Source: Candidatus Minthosoma equi (GTDB taxonomy: Bacteria; Bacteroidota; Bacteroidia; Bacteroidales; Bacteroidaceae). Taken from it: 64,000 nt of DNA. The position numbers were made by a program, and so were the translations under genes. This document shows positions 8,350-16,774 of this stretch, piece after piece. The DNA lies in contig JAGHUI010000003.1 of NCBI GenBank assembly GCA_018064885.1, positions 1 to 64,000 on the forward strand, in the 5' to 3' direction. Under the pieces are notes generated by a model. The model saw only the letters and a program-made list of their open reading frames with translations. It searched no databases and was not told where the DNA came from. Numbering within the stretch: position 1 is the first letter of the stretch; each line of letters opens with the position of its first letter.

Positions 8350-8357
8350 CAAAGGTA
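8350..8357 (-). promoter_or_regulatory. Putative -7 box for the LuxR-type gene
   Basis: TACCTTTG on the - strand fits TAnnTTTG and lies 86-93 bases before the regulator's ATG. No clear TTTG at the right -33 spacing was found. Confidence 0.4.
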
Positions 8358-8450
8358 CTCAAAAAATATCATAACTGACATGGCTGTTGAACTAAAAACA
8401 TGAAATCATGGTCATAAATCAGTAGTATTTTTTTTGAGCTGAGGTAAGAT

Positions 8451-8490
8451 ATGGGTACAATCATCGTCTTGATGGTGGCACCCATTTTTT
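8451..8490 (+). terminator. Orphan intrinsic terminator between divergent genes
   Basis: ATGGGT (8451-8456) pairs with ACCCAT (8480-8485), with an inner ATCATC/GATGGT stem, and a run of six T ends at 8490. It faces the + strand, yet no + strand gene ends upstream. It may end a small RNA starting after about 8358, or shield ispE from read-through. The rest of the 341-base gap holds only promoter-like boxes. Confidence 0.5.
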
Positions 8491-8565
8491 CATGCATTTG
8501 CATTAAAATTCTTGGTTTTATGGAAATTTATGGTGGAATCCTTCTTTACTTATGCAGAAATGTGG

Positions 8566-8573
8566 TATATTTG
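8566..8573 (+). promoter_or_regulatory. Putative -7 box for ispE
   Basis: TATATTTG fits TAnnTTTG and lies 33 bases before the ispE ATG at 8606. A weak TTTA is 17 bases upstream. The box lies downstream of the orphan terminator, so ispE has its own promoter. Confidence 0.5.
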
Positions 8574-8605
8574 CAAAAATAATGTAATACAAAAGAAGAA
8601 GCACT

Positions 8606-9433
8606 ATGATAGTATATCCTAACGCAAAGATAAACATCGGACTTAATGTTGTTGAGAAACGCCCGGATGGCTACCACAACCTCGAAACTGTGTTCTACCC
8701 TATCAACCTGCAGGATGTCATCGAGATAAAAGAGATTGAGAACGACATTCCTGAATGCGGATACCGCCTGAAAGTGCTCGGCACTGTGTTCGACGGCTCG
8801 CCAGACGATAATCTCGTCATACGCGCCTTCAAGATGCTCAAGGCCGACTACGACCTGCCTCCTGTGAGCATCGGTCTCTACAAGCACATTCCGACTGGTG
8901 CAGGACTTGGCGGCGGTTCGTCCGATGCGGCATTCACCATCAAGACACTCAACGAGCGTTTCCACCTCGGATTATCCAACGAGAAGATGGAGGAGTACAG
9001 CGCGCGACTTGGTGCCGACTGCGCATTCTTCATCCAGAACAAGCCAGTATTCGCAACAGGCATAGGCAACATCTTCCACCCTATCGACATCAATCTGCAG
9101 TACAAGCAGCTCGTGCTGGTCAAGCCAGACATCTTTGTATCCACGAAAGATGCCTATGCCAAGGTCAACGTGCATCGTCCAGAGCAATCGCTGCCCGAGC
9201 TTCTTTCCCAGCCGATAGAGACATGGAAGGACACCGTCGTAAACGATTTTGAGGAAAGCGTATTCTCCAAGTTCCCAGAGATTGCAGCCATCAAGGACAA
9301 GATGTACGACCTCGGAGCTGTCTATGCCAGCATGTCGGGCAGCGGCTCCAGCGTCTTCGGCATCTTCGACGATCCTGTTGACAACGTCGATGAGGAATTT
9401 TCAGGAATGTTCTGCCGACAGAGAGAATTGTAA
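8606..9433 (+). CDS. ispE: 4-diphosphocytidyl-2-C-methyl-D-erythritol kinase
   Basis: 275 residues, the usual length. This GHMP-family kinase phosphorylates CDP-methylerythritol in the non-mevalonate (MEP) isoprenoid pathway in the cytoplasm. The N-terminus has the IspE signature PNAKINIGL and [15 protein letters not shown]. The ATP-binding GHMP loop is [14 protein letters not shown], and the C-terminal glycine-rich motif is [14 protein letters not shown]. The ATG at 8606 follows an AGAAG ribosome site. It is a single-gene unit bounded by a promoter and a terminator-like hairpin. Confidence 0.96.
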   Translation: MIVYPNAKINIGLNVVEKRPDGYHNLETVFYPINLQDVIEIKEIENDIPECGYRLKVLGTVFDGSPDDNLVIRAFKMLKADYDLPPVSIGLYKHIPTGAGLGGGSSDAAFTIKTLNERFHLGLSNEKMEEYSARLGADCAFFIQNKPVFATGIGNIFHPIDINLQYKQLVLVKPDIFVSTKDAYAKVNVHRPEQSLPELLSQPIETWKDTVVNDFEESVFSKFPEIAAIKDKMYDLGAVYASMSGSGSSVFGIFDDPVDNVDEEFSGMFCRQREL

Positions 9434-9484
9434 CGCACTCATACCCACAAGCATAGACATCACAAGCATAAGAAGCGCAACAAC

Positions 9485-9523
9485 AAGGGCAACCTCGCAC
9501 TCTCTGCAAGGCTGCCCCTTTCT
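9485..9523. terminator. Terminator between converging ispE and HU-family genes
   Basis: AGGGCAACCT (from 9486) pairs imperfectly with AGGCTGCCCCT across a short loop and is followed by TTTCTT. It lies between two converging genes and could serve both directions. The stem has one mismatch and one bulge. Confidence 0.5.
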
Positions 9524-9537
9524 TCATGACGTCTCGG

Positions 9538-9936
9538 CTAATCGTTCAGCGCATCGCCAGCTGTCTTGATGGTGAGATCTGCCATTGTCTGACGGAGACG
9601 CTTGCCAGGGATAAACTGGATTCGCTTCTTCTGGATTGTCTCGCTTGTCGCCTCCTCCTCAGTCTTCACGCACTTCACGTTGATGACAGGATTGAAAGAG
9701 CCGAACTCGCCCATCTTCACAGGGTGACCAATCTCGATGTAGTGGCACATACGGTTGAGAAGCGCATCAATCACAGCCTTTGTCTGCGACTCGTTCACAC
9801 CGCACGATACGGAGCACTCGTTAACGAGCTGATCAGTTGTCACCTGAGGGTAGCGAATCTGCTGCACCTTGTAAACCGTTGGCTTGCCCTCCTGGTAGCC
9901 AAGAACCACTTTTGCCTTTCTTGTAATAATTCCCAT
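9538..9936 (-). CDS. HU-family DNA-binding protein (HU-HIG type)
   Basis: 132 residues, longer than classical HU (about 90) but normal for the Bacteroidota HU-HIG family. The HU helical core is VTTDQLVNECSVSCGVNESQ, then TKAVIDALLNRMCHYIEIGH, followed by the beta segment VKMGEFGSFNPVI; the C-terminus FIPGKRLRQTMADL is also HU-like. It is expected to bind and bend chromosomal DNA. It is transcribed alone and converges on ispE. Confidence 0.85.
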   Translation of the reverse strand: MGIITRKAKVVLGYQEGKPTVYKVQQIRYPQVTTDQLVNECSVSCGVNESQTKAVIDALLNRMCHYIEIGHPVKMGEFGSFNPVINVKCVKTEEEATSETIQKKRIQFIPGKRLRQTMADLTIKTAGDALND

Positions 9937-10080
9937 AGTGTATTAAGATTTTTGGTTTTGACTCATCGGATTGCCTGGAACCCGAATCATCTTGTAAATT
10001 GGTTAGGTTGTGGGAGTTTAGGTTTGCCCCGCGTCCCACATGGTCTCCCTCGCCCTCTACGGGTAGCGACCGTGAAGAAA

Positions 10081-10097
10081 CGTGACTAAATGTCACG
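10081..10097. repeat. Short inverted repeat at the end of the unknown - strand gene
   Basis: CGTGAC, loop TAAAT, GTCACG: a perfect six-base stem that overlaps the stop region of the gene ending at 10093. It may be a transcript end or operator. There is no T tract. Confidence 0.3.
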
Positions 10098-10590
10098 ATT
10101 TAGGAAGCGACTGAGCGAAGTGCTCTTCGCGAGGACGGGCTAGGTTCGGGGAGAGGGTCTTTTCGTTCGTCACACGAAGCCTTGCGCCCATCTGGTAGTT
10201 TTCGTAAATGATCCTGATGAACTCCTCGCGAGCACGATCGATGTCCACCATCCTGCGAATTTCCGGATCTTCGCATTCATTGGCAAATCCCACATTCACC
10301 TTGTTCACCGTAGCCTGCTTCTTCGAGTCGAAGCACGTGATTCGGCATCCCCTTCTGTGCGGATCATCCACAATGCGGTAGCACATCGTCATGCAATCGT
10401 CTGTCGTCTCACGGAGCACATACTCACCCTCAGCAAGGCAATAGCGAGTATGTCCGTAGAACTCCTCGCCTCGTCGGTACTGGCGGAATCCATTCTCGCG
10501 CGCCTCACCGCGGAACAGCACCCTACCCTCCTCATTTTCAATCGTCACGAGGCTCTTTGTGATGTTAACATCTCCATAGTATCGGAACAT
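10093..10590 (-). CDS. Hypothetical protein
   Basis: 165 residues with no signal peptide or membrane segment. It is rich in Arg and in acidic residues. Segments such as CMTMCYRIVDDPHRRGCRITCF contain four Cys but no regular metal-binding spacing. The C-terminal tail PNLARPREEHFAQSLPKS looks disordered. I do not recognise the family. It is divergent from the small gene at 10630 with a 39-base gap, so their promoters must overlap. Coding status is supported by even codon use and clear boundaries. Confidence 0.6.
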   Translation of the reverse strand: MFRYYGDVNITKSLVTIENEEGRVLFRGEARENGFRQYRRGEEFYGHTRYCLAEGEYVLRETTDDCMTMCYRIVDDPHRRGCRITCFDSKKQATVNKVNVGFANECEDPEIRRMVDIDRAREEFIRIIYENYQMGARLRVTNEKTLSPNLARPREEHFAQSLPKS

Positions 10591-10629
10591 CCCTCATGCT
10601 TCTTGCCCGAAGAAACGTACACTATAACT

Positions 10630-10854
10630 ATGAAATACAACAAGAAAGAGCACCGCCTAATGCCCTCGCTTGACGGCAAGGCATGGATACTGATGGGGAA
10701 TGGTGCTATGGCGTGCAGGGACGGTTCTGTTGTGGTAGGCGAAAGATACCTGCCAGGCGTGGTACTGCATTCGCGCCAGCAGTTTGCGCTTCTCTACGAA
10801 CGAATAGCCAAGAACATCAAGCGAGGCAATGAGGTGACACTCGTGATACGCTAA
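10630..10854 (+). CDS. Small hypothetical protein
   Basis: 74 residues from the ATG at 10630, beginning MKYNKKEHRLMPSLDGKAWI. It is basic with a predicted beta-strand N-half and an amphipathic helix near RQQFALLYERIAKNIKRG. A longer frame extends upstream to 10357, but it would run through the divergent gene, so the internal ATG is preferred. It ends just before a strong bidirectional terminator shared with guaA. Function unknown. Confidence 0.55.
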   Translation: MKYNKKEHRLMPSLDGKAWILMGNGAMACRDGSVVVGERYLPGVVLHSRQQFALLYERIAKNIKRGNEVTLVIR

Positions 10855-10893
10855 GACGAAGAATAGCTTAGGAAGGAAGATTGGCTGAAAAGA

Positions 10894-10936
10894 AGAAAGG
10901 CTGCTTTGCAAATCGTTATGCAAGGCAGCCTTTTTG
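10894..10936. terminator. Bidirectional intrinsic terminator
   Basis: AAAGGCTGCTTTGCA (10896-10910) pairs with TGCAAGGCAGCCTTT (10919-10933), a 15-base stem with one G-U pair and an eight-base loop. T runs follow on the + strand and mirror A runs serve the - strand. It ends the small + gene and guaA. Confidence 0.88.
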
Positions 10937-10955
10937 TTGTAGTTATGCGAAAGTG

Positions 10956-12563
10956 TCACTCCCACTCGATCGTTGCTGGTGGTTTTGAGGACACATCGTA
11001 GCATACGCGGTTTACGCCACGGACGTTGCGGATGATCTTGTTGCTGACCTCGGCAAGGAACTCGTATGGGAGCTTTGCCCAGTCGGCTGTCATGGCATCG
11101 GCTGATGTCACGGCACGGAGAGCAACAGGGTTCTCGTATGTGCGCTCGTCGCCCATCACGCCTACTGACTTGACATCGCTAAGGAGAATGGCGCCTGCCT
11201 GCCAGATCTGGTCGTAGAGGCTCACCTCAATCTCACCGTCCTTCATGTCGGCTGGAACGCCTGCCTGAAGCACACGGCGTGCGTCTTCACCGCTGAGCTT
11301 TGTCTTCCAGTTGCGGAGTCCCTGAATGAAGATGTCGTCGGCATCCTGAAGCACACGAACCTTCTCTGGAGTGATGTCGCCAAGAATGCGAACGGCGAGA
11401 CCTGGCCCTGGGAATGGATGGCGTGTGATGAGGTGCTCTGGCATTTCCATCTGACGTCCTACACGGCGAACCTCGTCCTTGAAGAGCCACTTGAGAGGCT
11501 CGCAGAGCTTGAGTCCCATCTTCTCAGGAAGACCACCCACGTTGTGGTGGCTCTTGATGACCTTGCCCGTGATGTTGAGCGACTCGATGCGGTCAGGGTA
11601 GATTGTTCCCTGAGCAAGCCACTTGGCTCCTTCAATCTTCTTTGCCTCTGCCTCGAACACGTCGATGAAGCCTTTGCCGATGATCTTGCGCTTGCGTTCT
11701 GGCTCGTGCACGCCAGCGAGTTCTGTATAGAATTTCTCTGATGCATCAACGCCTACAACATTGAGGCCGAGGCATTCGTAGTCGCGAAGCACGTCGGTAA
11801 ACTCGTTCTTGCGGAGAAGACCATTGTTGACGAAGATACAAGTGAGGTTCTTGCCAATTGCCTTGTTGAGAAGCACAGCAGCCACAGATGAGTCAACACC
11901 GCCAGAAAGACCGAGGATGACCTTGTCGTCGCCTACCTGCTCCTTAAGTTCCTTGACTGTCTGCTCTACGAACTGAGCTGGGCTCCAATCCTGCTTGCCT
12001 CCGCAGATGTCAACCACGAAGTTCTTGAGAAGCTGTGTGCCATCGATTGAGTGGAACACCTCAGGATGATACTGAACACCCCAGATCTTCTCGTCGTTGG
12101 CTGCGTATGCAGCGTACTTGACAGTTGATGTTGATGCGATGACACGGAAGCCTTCAGGAAGCTTTGTGATGGTGTCGCCGTGGCTCATCCACACCTGGCT
12201 GTTTGGAGCGAAGTCCTTGAGGAGAGGATTGCCCTCTTCCATGAATTCAAGGTTTGCGCGTCCGTACTCGCGTGTGCCTTCTGGCTCTACGTTTCCACCA
12301 AAGGTGTATGCCATGAGCTGCGCACCGTAGCAAATGCCGAGGATTGGGTATTTGCCGCGAATCTCGTCGAAGTTGATGTGGAAAGCATCATCGGCATAAA
12401 CGCTGAGCGGAGAACCTGAAAGGATGACGCCAATGATGTCTGGATCGTCCTTTGGGAACTTGTTGTAAGGCATGATCTCACAGAATGTGTTCAACTCACG
12501 AACGCGACGTCCGATGAGCTGAGTTGTCTGTGAGCCAAAGTCTAAGATGATAATTTTCTGCAT
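10956..12563 (-). CDS. guaA: GMP synthase (glutamine-hydrolysing)
   Basis: 535 residues from [20 protein letters not shown]; an upstream Met (12578) would add five residues that are not typical. The enzyme makes GMP from XMP, ATP and glutamine. The N-terminal class I amidotransferase has its Cys in [11 protein letters not shown] and His/Glu in YHPEVFHS. The ATP-pyrophosphatase loop is [12 protein letters not shown], and the C-terminal dimerisation domain ends in ATIEWE. The gene has its own promoter-like box and a repeat-rich leader. It shares a terminator with the small + strand gene. Confidence 0.98.
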   Translation of the reverse strand: MQKIIILDFGSQTTQLIGRRVRELNTFCEIMPYNKFPKDDPDIIGVILSGSPLSVYADDAFHINFDEIRGKYPILGICYGAQLMAYTFGGNVEPEGTREYGRANLEFMEEGNPLLKDFAPNSQVWMSHGDTITKLPEGFRVIASTSTVKYAAYAANDEKIWGVQYHPEVFHSIDGTQLLKNFVVDICGGKQDWSPAQFVEQTVKELKEQVGDDKVILGLSGGVDSSVAAVLLNKAIGKNLTCIFVNNGLLRKNEFTDVLRDYECLGLNVVGVDASEKFYTELAGVHEPERKRKIIGKGFIDVFEAEAKKIEGAKWLAQGTIYPDRIESLNITGKVIKSHHNVGGLPEKMGLKLCEPLKWLFKDEVRRVGRQMEMPEHLITRHPFPGPGLAVRILGDITPEKVRVLQDADDIFIQGLRNWKTKLSGEDARRVLQAGVPADMKDGEIEVSLYDQIWQAGAILLSDVKSVGVMGDERTYENPVALRAVTSADAMTADWAKLPYEFLAEVSNKIIRNVRGVNRVCYDVSSKPPATIEWE

Positions 12564-12570
12564 AAATTCA

Positions 12571-12627
12571 TGTACCATTTGCCATATACCTATGTACCAT
12601 TTACCATTTGGCTGTGTACTAGGTACA
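12571..12627 (-). promoter_or_regulatory. guaA leader with direct and inverted repeats
   Basis: TGTACCATTT occurs at 12571-12580 and 12593-12602 (22-base period), with a third ACCATTT at 12603-12609. TGTAC-TAG-GTACA at 12615-12627 is an inverted repeat. All lie in the untranslated leader of guaA, so regulation is possible. No known purine riboswitch structure is visible. Confidence 0.4.
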
Positions 12628-12664
12628 ATATGGTATGAGAATGGATTTGTTATTTTAATTTTTG

Positions 12665-12672
12665 CAAATATA
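12665..12672 (-). promoter_or_regulatory. Putative -7 box for guaA
   Basis: TATATTTG on the - strand fits TAnnTTTG and would give a guaA leader of roughly 95 bases. No -33 TTTG at normal spacing was found. Confidence 0.45.
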
Positions 12673-12687
12673 GAGAAAATGTTTTGA

Positions 12688-13464
12688 CTAATTATTATTT
12701 TCTGTCAAAAATTCTTCTGCTTTTGCTATTGTATCGAGTTTTCCCACGTCAAGAAGCTTCAATTTGTCATCTGGACGGCAGTATATCGCTTCTTTGTCGC
12801 AGATGCTGAGGTAGAAGTCGATGATGGAGAATTTTCCTTCCCATGAGTCCATGTATTTGAGCAATGAGGGATGGAACACCTGTATGCCTGAGAATGCGTA
12901 GCGCTTGCTGCTGCTGACGTCGAGATTGGCGTATGGGCTGCGCACCTGTCCTGTGGCAATGTTTGTCCAGCCTACGAGACGGTTGTCGTCGTTGAAGAGC
13001 AGGTAGCGCTGTGTCTCGCGGTATGAAACGAGGAGCGTGGTTGATGCTACCTGATCGTAGAGCTGCTGAAGGTCGGCATTGCTGAGAATGTCAACATTGT
13101 GGACAAGTATCGGCGCATCGGTGGAGAAGAGCTTTGCAGCTTTCTTGAGTCCACCACCCGTTTCGAGCAGCATGTCGGTTTCGTCGCTGAACTTGATGGT
13201 GATGCCGAAGCTGTCGTTGGCATTGACGAAGTCGATGATCTGCTGGGCAAAATGATGCACGTTGATGACTACTTCGGTCACACCAATAGCTTTCAGCTTC
13301 TCGATAAGAATCTGAACGAGGGGTTTGCCGTTGATTGGCACCATTGCCTTCGGCATTGTATCTGTGAGCGGCTTGAGGCGTGTGCCAAGTCCTGCCGCAA
13401 AAATAAGAGCGTTGACCACTCTAACTTCCCCATTAGGGGATGACTTTATAGTGTCTGAAGTCAT
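12688..13464 (-). CDS. Sugar-1-phosphate nucleotidyltransferase (MurU-like)
   Basis: 258 residues. The nucleotidyltransferase signature [20 protein letters not shown] contains the GxGTRL loop and the PKAM motif. The next landmark is [14 protein letters not shown], the metal-binding Asp region. The length and sequence resemble MurU (MurNAc-1-phosphate uridylyltransferase) and mannose-1-phosphate guanylyltransferases. The gene overlaps the stop of the upstream kinase fusion by four bases (ATGA). A kinase-plus-MurU pair is the AmgK/MurU arrangement known from Pseudomonas cell-wall recycling, which favours a UDP-MurNAc salvage role. Substrate is inferred. Confidence 0.8.
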   Translation of the reverse strand: MTSDTIKSSPNGEVRVVNALIFAAGLGTRLKPLTDTMPKAMVPINGKPLVQILIEKLKAIGVTEVVINVHHFAQQIIDFVNANDSFGITIKFSDETDMLLETGGGLKKAAKLFSTDAPILVHNVDILSNADLQQLYDQVASTTLLVSYRETQRYLLFNDDNRLVGWTNIATGQVRSPYANLDVSSSKRYAFSGIQVFHPSLLKYMDSWEGKFSIIDFYLSICDKEAIYCRPDDKLKLLDVGKLDTIAKAEEFLTENNN

Positions 13465-14918
13465 TTCAAAATTTGCGTTATGTTCTGTTCTCTATGACAC
13501 AGGTGCACTTCGACTCCGAACTTGTTGTGAAGATGCTCAGCTATGTGCTGGGCGGAATAGACGGAGCGATGCTGTCCTCCTGTGCATCCGCAGCTGATCT
13601 GAAGATCCTTGAAGCCACGGTCGAGCCAGCGCTGGGTGTGGAAATCGACAAGCGGATAGATGTTGTCGAGGAATGTGAGGATTTCTCCGTCTTTCTCAAG
13701 GAAGTCAATGACTGGCTGATCTAGACCTGTCAGCTTCTTGTATTCGGCGTAGCGTCCTGGATTATTGCTTGAGCGACAGTCGAACACGTAGCCGCCTCCG
13801 TTGCCGCTGATGTCCTCCGGGATGCCTTTCTTGTAGGAGAAGGAGAAGACGCGGACGATGAGGTTGTCGTGGACGAATGGCTTTGGCTGTGCCTCGATGA
13901 GCCGCAGGCACACATCTTTTAAATATGGATAGGCGTCGCACGTGCCAAGCTCTATCTCCTTACGGAGGTTCTCGATGGCAGGCGGTATGCTGTCGATAAA
14001 GTGCTTCTTCTTTTCCCAAAGTCCACGATAGCCGTAGGCTCCAAGAACCTGAAGGAGACGGAAGAGGACGAACTGGTGAAGGCGTTCGATGAAATGCGCC
14101 TTGGTAATGCCTTTGTAGCATTCAGGACAGTTGCGTTCTGTAATGTAGTATTCGAGAGAATGGTAATATTCGCTTATGAGCTTGTTTCTGAGGTCATCGC
14201 TGTATTTGGCTGATGCTTGCCAAAGGAATGATGCGACATCGTAGTAGATCGGTCCTTTGCGTCCGCCCTGATAGTCGATGAAGTATGGCATTCCGTCTTT
14301 CAGCATGACGTTCCTTGCCTGGAAGTCGCGATAGAGGAAGGTGTTGCCGTTCTCAAGAAGCAAGCTTTCGGAGAACTTCACGAAGTCTTCCTGAAGGCGA
14401 ATCTCGTTGAACTCCACGCTTGTAAGCTTCAGGAAGTTGTACTTGAAGTAGTTGAGATCGAACATGATGCTGACATCATCCATTTCTGCCAACGGATAGC
14501 ATTTGGAGAAGACATATTCGCTGCCTGCCTCGAACTGGATCTTTGGCAGCTCGGAGATGACAAGGCTGAGCATATTGACCTCTTTGGCATCGTAATTTCC
14601 ATCGCTCTCCCTACCCTTTTTCAAGTAGTCGAACAGGGAAACGGAACCCATGTCCTCCTGAAGATAAGCCATGCAGTCGTCGCTATGGACGTAGAGGCGA
14701 GGTGTGCCGAAGTCTTTGCTCTCGAAGCTCTTGGTGAGGGCAATGAAAGCACGGTTTTCCTCTTCGTTGGTTCCGATAACGCCAATGGCTGTGAAGCCGT
14801 CAGCACCTGTGAGGCGATAGTAACGACGATTGCTGCCTGCTCCTGGAAGCGCTTCGACAGAGACAGGATCAGCATTCTTGTACTTTTTGTATAGCTTGGC
14901 TAATCTTTCCTTTTCCAT
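13461..14918 (-). CDS. AmgK-like sugar kinase fused to a RapZ C-terminal-like domain
   Basis: 485 residues. Residues 1-340 are an aminoglycoside-phosphotransferase fold: LYRDFQARN with catalytic Asp198 and Asn203, then IDYQGGRKGPIYYDVAS with metal-binding Asp215. The last two match AmgK, which phosphorylates the anomeric hydroxyl of MurNAc and GlcNAc. Residues about 355-485 resemble the C-terminal domain of RapZ, with FDCRSSNNPGRY, WLDRGFKDLQISCGCTGGQH and RSVYSAQHIAEHL. RapZ's own P-loop half is absent. The start overlaps the permease gene by 19 bases and the stop overlaps the nucleotidyltransferase start, so these genes form one operon. Confidence 0.82.
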   Translation of the reverse strand: MEKERLAKLYKKYKNADPVSVEALPGAGSNRRYYRLTGADGFTAIGVIGTNEEENRAFIALTKSFESKDFGTPRLYVHSDDCMAYLQEDMGSVSLFDYLKKGRESDGNYDAKEVNMLSLVISELPKIQFEAGSEYVFSKCYPLAEMDDVSIMFDLNYFKYNFLKLTSVEFNEIRLQEDFVKFSESLLLENGNTFLYRDFQARNVMLKDGMPYFIDYQGGRKGPIYYDVASFLWQASAKYSDDLRNKLISEYYHSLEYYITERNCPECYKGITKAHFIERLHQFVLFRLLQVLGAYGYRGLWEKKKHFIDSIPPAIENLRKEIELGTCDAYPYLKDVCLRLIEAQPKPFVHDNLIVRVFSFSYKKGIPEDISGNGGGYVFDCRSSNNPGRYAEYKKLTGLDQPVIDFLEKDGEILTFLDNIYPLVDFHTQRWLDRGFKDLQISCGCTGGQHRSVYSAQHIAEHLHNKFGVEVHLCHREQNITQILK

Positions 14919-16099
14919 ATTGACATTACTTTATTGCGGACAGCTATGATATTGAACACCGATACGACAATGAGCAAGATGAAGCCTACGCAGAGCGATG
15001 GAAGTATGCTTGCTGACTGGAAATCAGGGAACATCTGCTCGAAGAGTCCTATGTAGATGCTCCTCACAACGAGAAGGATGACGATGGCAAGAAGGAGGAC
15101 AAGCACGTTAAGTCCTACGGTAAGCGCCTGATATGGGAAGGACACCTTGGATGGAGAATAGCCAATGAGAAGAAGGTTCTCGAGCTTGCTGCTGTTCTTC
15201 TGGACAAGGAGAAATACGCTGAGCATGAGGATGTAGAACGAGAGGATGCTGATGACAAGTCCAATGACCATGACGATGCTGACAATGATGCGAAGCACGA
15301 AATTGGTTTTGGAGGCATCAAGCTTGTCTTCGTCTGTCTCGTAGTTGTGGCCTTGCAAGTAGCTGGTGATCTTTTCGTCTGTAGGATTGTTTACCTCAAG
15401 AATGAGGCGTGTTGGCTCCTGAGCAGCATCGGATGATGCGTATTCGCCATTTGCCCATTGCATAAAGCTCTCTGGAACGAGGATGGTGTTCAATCGGGAT
15501 GAGAAACCAACAATCTTGCCGTCATATTCGCCAGAATTTCCGTTTCCATTGATGCTGACCTTGAGCTTCATGGCACCAAGGATGCCTGTGCTGAGCTTTG
15601 GAAGTCCTTTGCCCTGAGCATAGCCAAAGTTGTAGAGGTCGAGGTAGTTCTTTGGAAGAATGATAGGTATCTCTGTGCTGCCTTCCTTGTATTCCCATTC
15701 ATCGCTTGCAACATCGACAAACTCATCAGGAACGCTCTCGAAGAACATTTCTGTGGAGAAGTTGGCAAAGCCGTCAACATCGAAGCGTGCGCGGACATTG
15801 AAGCTGGATGGAGTGAATGCGCCAATCTTTTCGACAAAGCTTTCATCTTGCAGTTCTTCGATGTCTGCCTTGGTGAAGGACGATGACTTGCCGGTAATGG
15901 TGGACATTGCTCCTATCTTCTTGTTGACAATGAGGTAGTCGGCTTTCATGAAGCTGTCCTCGCTGTCGAGCGACTGATAGTCGTTGTAGAATTGCACACC
16001 AAGCAGAATGATGACGACTCCAACGAGATTGGCAAAGAAGAAGCCAGCGAACTGAGGTATGCTAATATGCTGTCTGAGAAGTTTCCAAACTAATTTCAT
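14900..16099 (-). CDS. ABC transporter permease (FtsX/MacB-like)
   Basis: 399 residues: one N-terminal membrane helix (about 18-38), a large periplasmic region (40-270), then three membrane helices near the C-terminus (about 275-300, 325-350, 365-390). This is the MacB/LolC layout of type VII ABC systems, which do mechanical work on lipoproteins or periplasmic substrates rather than transport through the membrane. The ATG at 16097-16099 overlaps the ATPase stop by four bases. It is the partner of the ATPase at 16096-16740. Substrate is unknown; a lipoprotein is plausible because the next gene upstream encodes one. Confidence 0.8.
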   Translation of the reverse strand: MKLVWKLLRQHISIPQFAGFFFANLVGVVIILLGVQFYNDYQSLDSEDSFMKADYLIVNKKIGAMSTITGKSSSFTKADIEELQDESFVEKIGAFTPSSFNVRARFDVDGFANFSTEMFFESVPDEFVDVASDEWEYKEGSTEIPIILPKNYLDLYNFGYAQGKGLPKLSTGILGAMKLKVSINGNGNSGEYDGKIVGFSSRLNTILVPESFMQWANGEYASSDAAQEPTRLILEVNNPTDEKITSYLQGHNYETDEDKLDASKTNFVLRIIVSIVMVIGLVISILSFYILMLSVFLLVQKNSSKLENLLLIGYSPSKVSFPYQALTVGLNVLVLLLAIVILLVVRSIYIGLFEQMFPDFQSASILPSLCVGFILLIVVSVFNIIAVRNKVMSIWKRKD

Positions 16100-16740
16100 A
16101 ACTTAAACACTTTATCGTAGTTGAGTTCAATGTGCTTGCCAATACTTGTGGCAATAATTCCTGCTCCCTGACGCTTTGCCTCGGTGGTAAGGATGCGTCC
16201 CATAATCTCGCTGTTGGTGTCGTCAAGGTGCGAGATAGGCTCATCCACGAAGATGAAGTCGAAAGGCTGGCAGAGGGCTCGTATGAGCGCAACACGCTGC
16301 TGCTGACCGAAGGACATTCTGCCCATCTTTGCATCGACCTTGTCGGCAATGCCAAGCATCTCGAACCATTCAAGAATCTGCTTTTTCTTCTGATAGCCTG
16401 TTAGCTTGTTTTTTATCTGCACATTCTCCATTGCTGTGAGTTCAGGGAACATGCGAAGCTCTTGCCAAAGAAGGGCGAAGTGCTTCTTGCGAATCTCTGT
16501 CCACTGGGCAACGGAGTAGTTGCGTGTTTCTTCGCCATCAAAGAGTATCTGTCCCTGATAGTCGCTGCGATAGCCATAGATGAAGCTGCAGAGAGATGAC
16601 TTGCCTGTTCCGCTGTTCGCCTCAACAAGATAGAGCTTGTCTTTCTCAAACTCAACCTTCTGATTCCAAATGTCGCTGCTGATGTCTGTCCTTGTCTGGA
16701 AAACATTTGGAAGCGTATTTATTAACTGTATTTTTTCCAT
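16096..16740 (-). CDS. ABC transporter ATP-binding protein (LolD/MacB-like)
   Basis: 214 residues, the normal size for a LolD-type ATPase. The Walker A is ANSGTGKSSL, with Ala instead of the usual first Gly; the signature is MSFGQQQRVALIRAL (Phe instead of Ser in SGG/SGQ); Walker B is FIFVDEPISHLDD; the D-loop Asp is present. It pairs with the FtsX-like permease. The altered Walker A and signature are mild and still compatible with activity. Confidence 0.88.
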   Translation of the reverse strand: MEKIQLINTLPNVFQTRTDISSDIWNQKVEFEKDKLYLVEANSGTGKSSLCSFIYGYRSDYQGQILFDGEETRNYSVAQWTEIRKKHFALLWQELRMFPELTAMENVQIKNKLTGYQKKKQILEWFEMLGIADKVDAKMGRMSFGQQQRVALIRALCQPFDFIFVDEPISHLDDTNSEIMGRILTTEAKRQGAGIIATSIGKHIELNYDKVFKL

Positions 16741-16774
16741 CTGAACATTCCCTATTTATACTGAACATTCCTAC

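Noticed and set aside
9526-10089. 187-codon + strand frame opposite the HU-family gene
   Set aside because: It overlaps a gene with clear family motifs, has Leu/His-rich low-quality composition and no ribosome site.
12564-12687. Purine riboswitch upstream of guaA
   Set aside because: The repeats do not form the three-way junction or conserved core of known purine-sensing aptamers that I can recognise.
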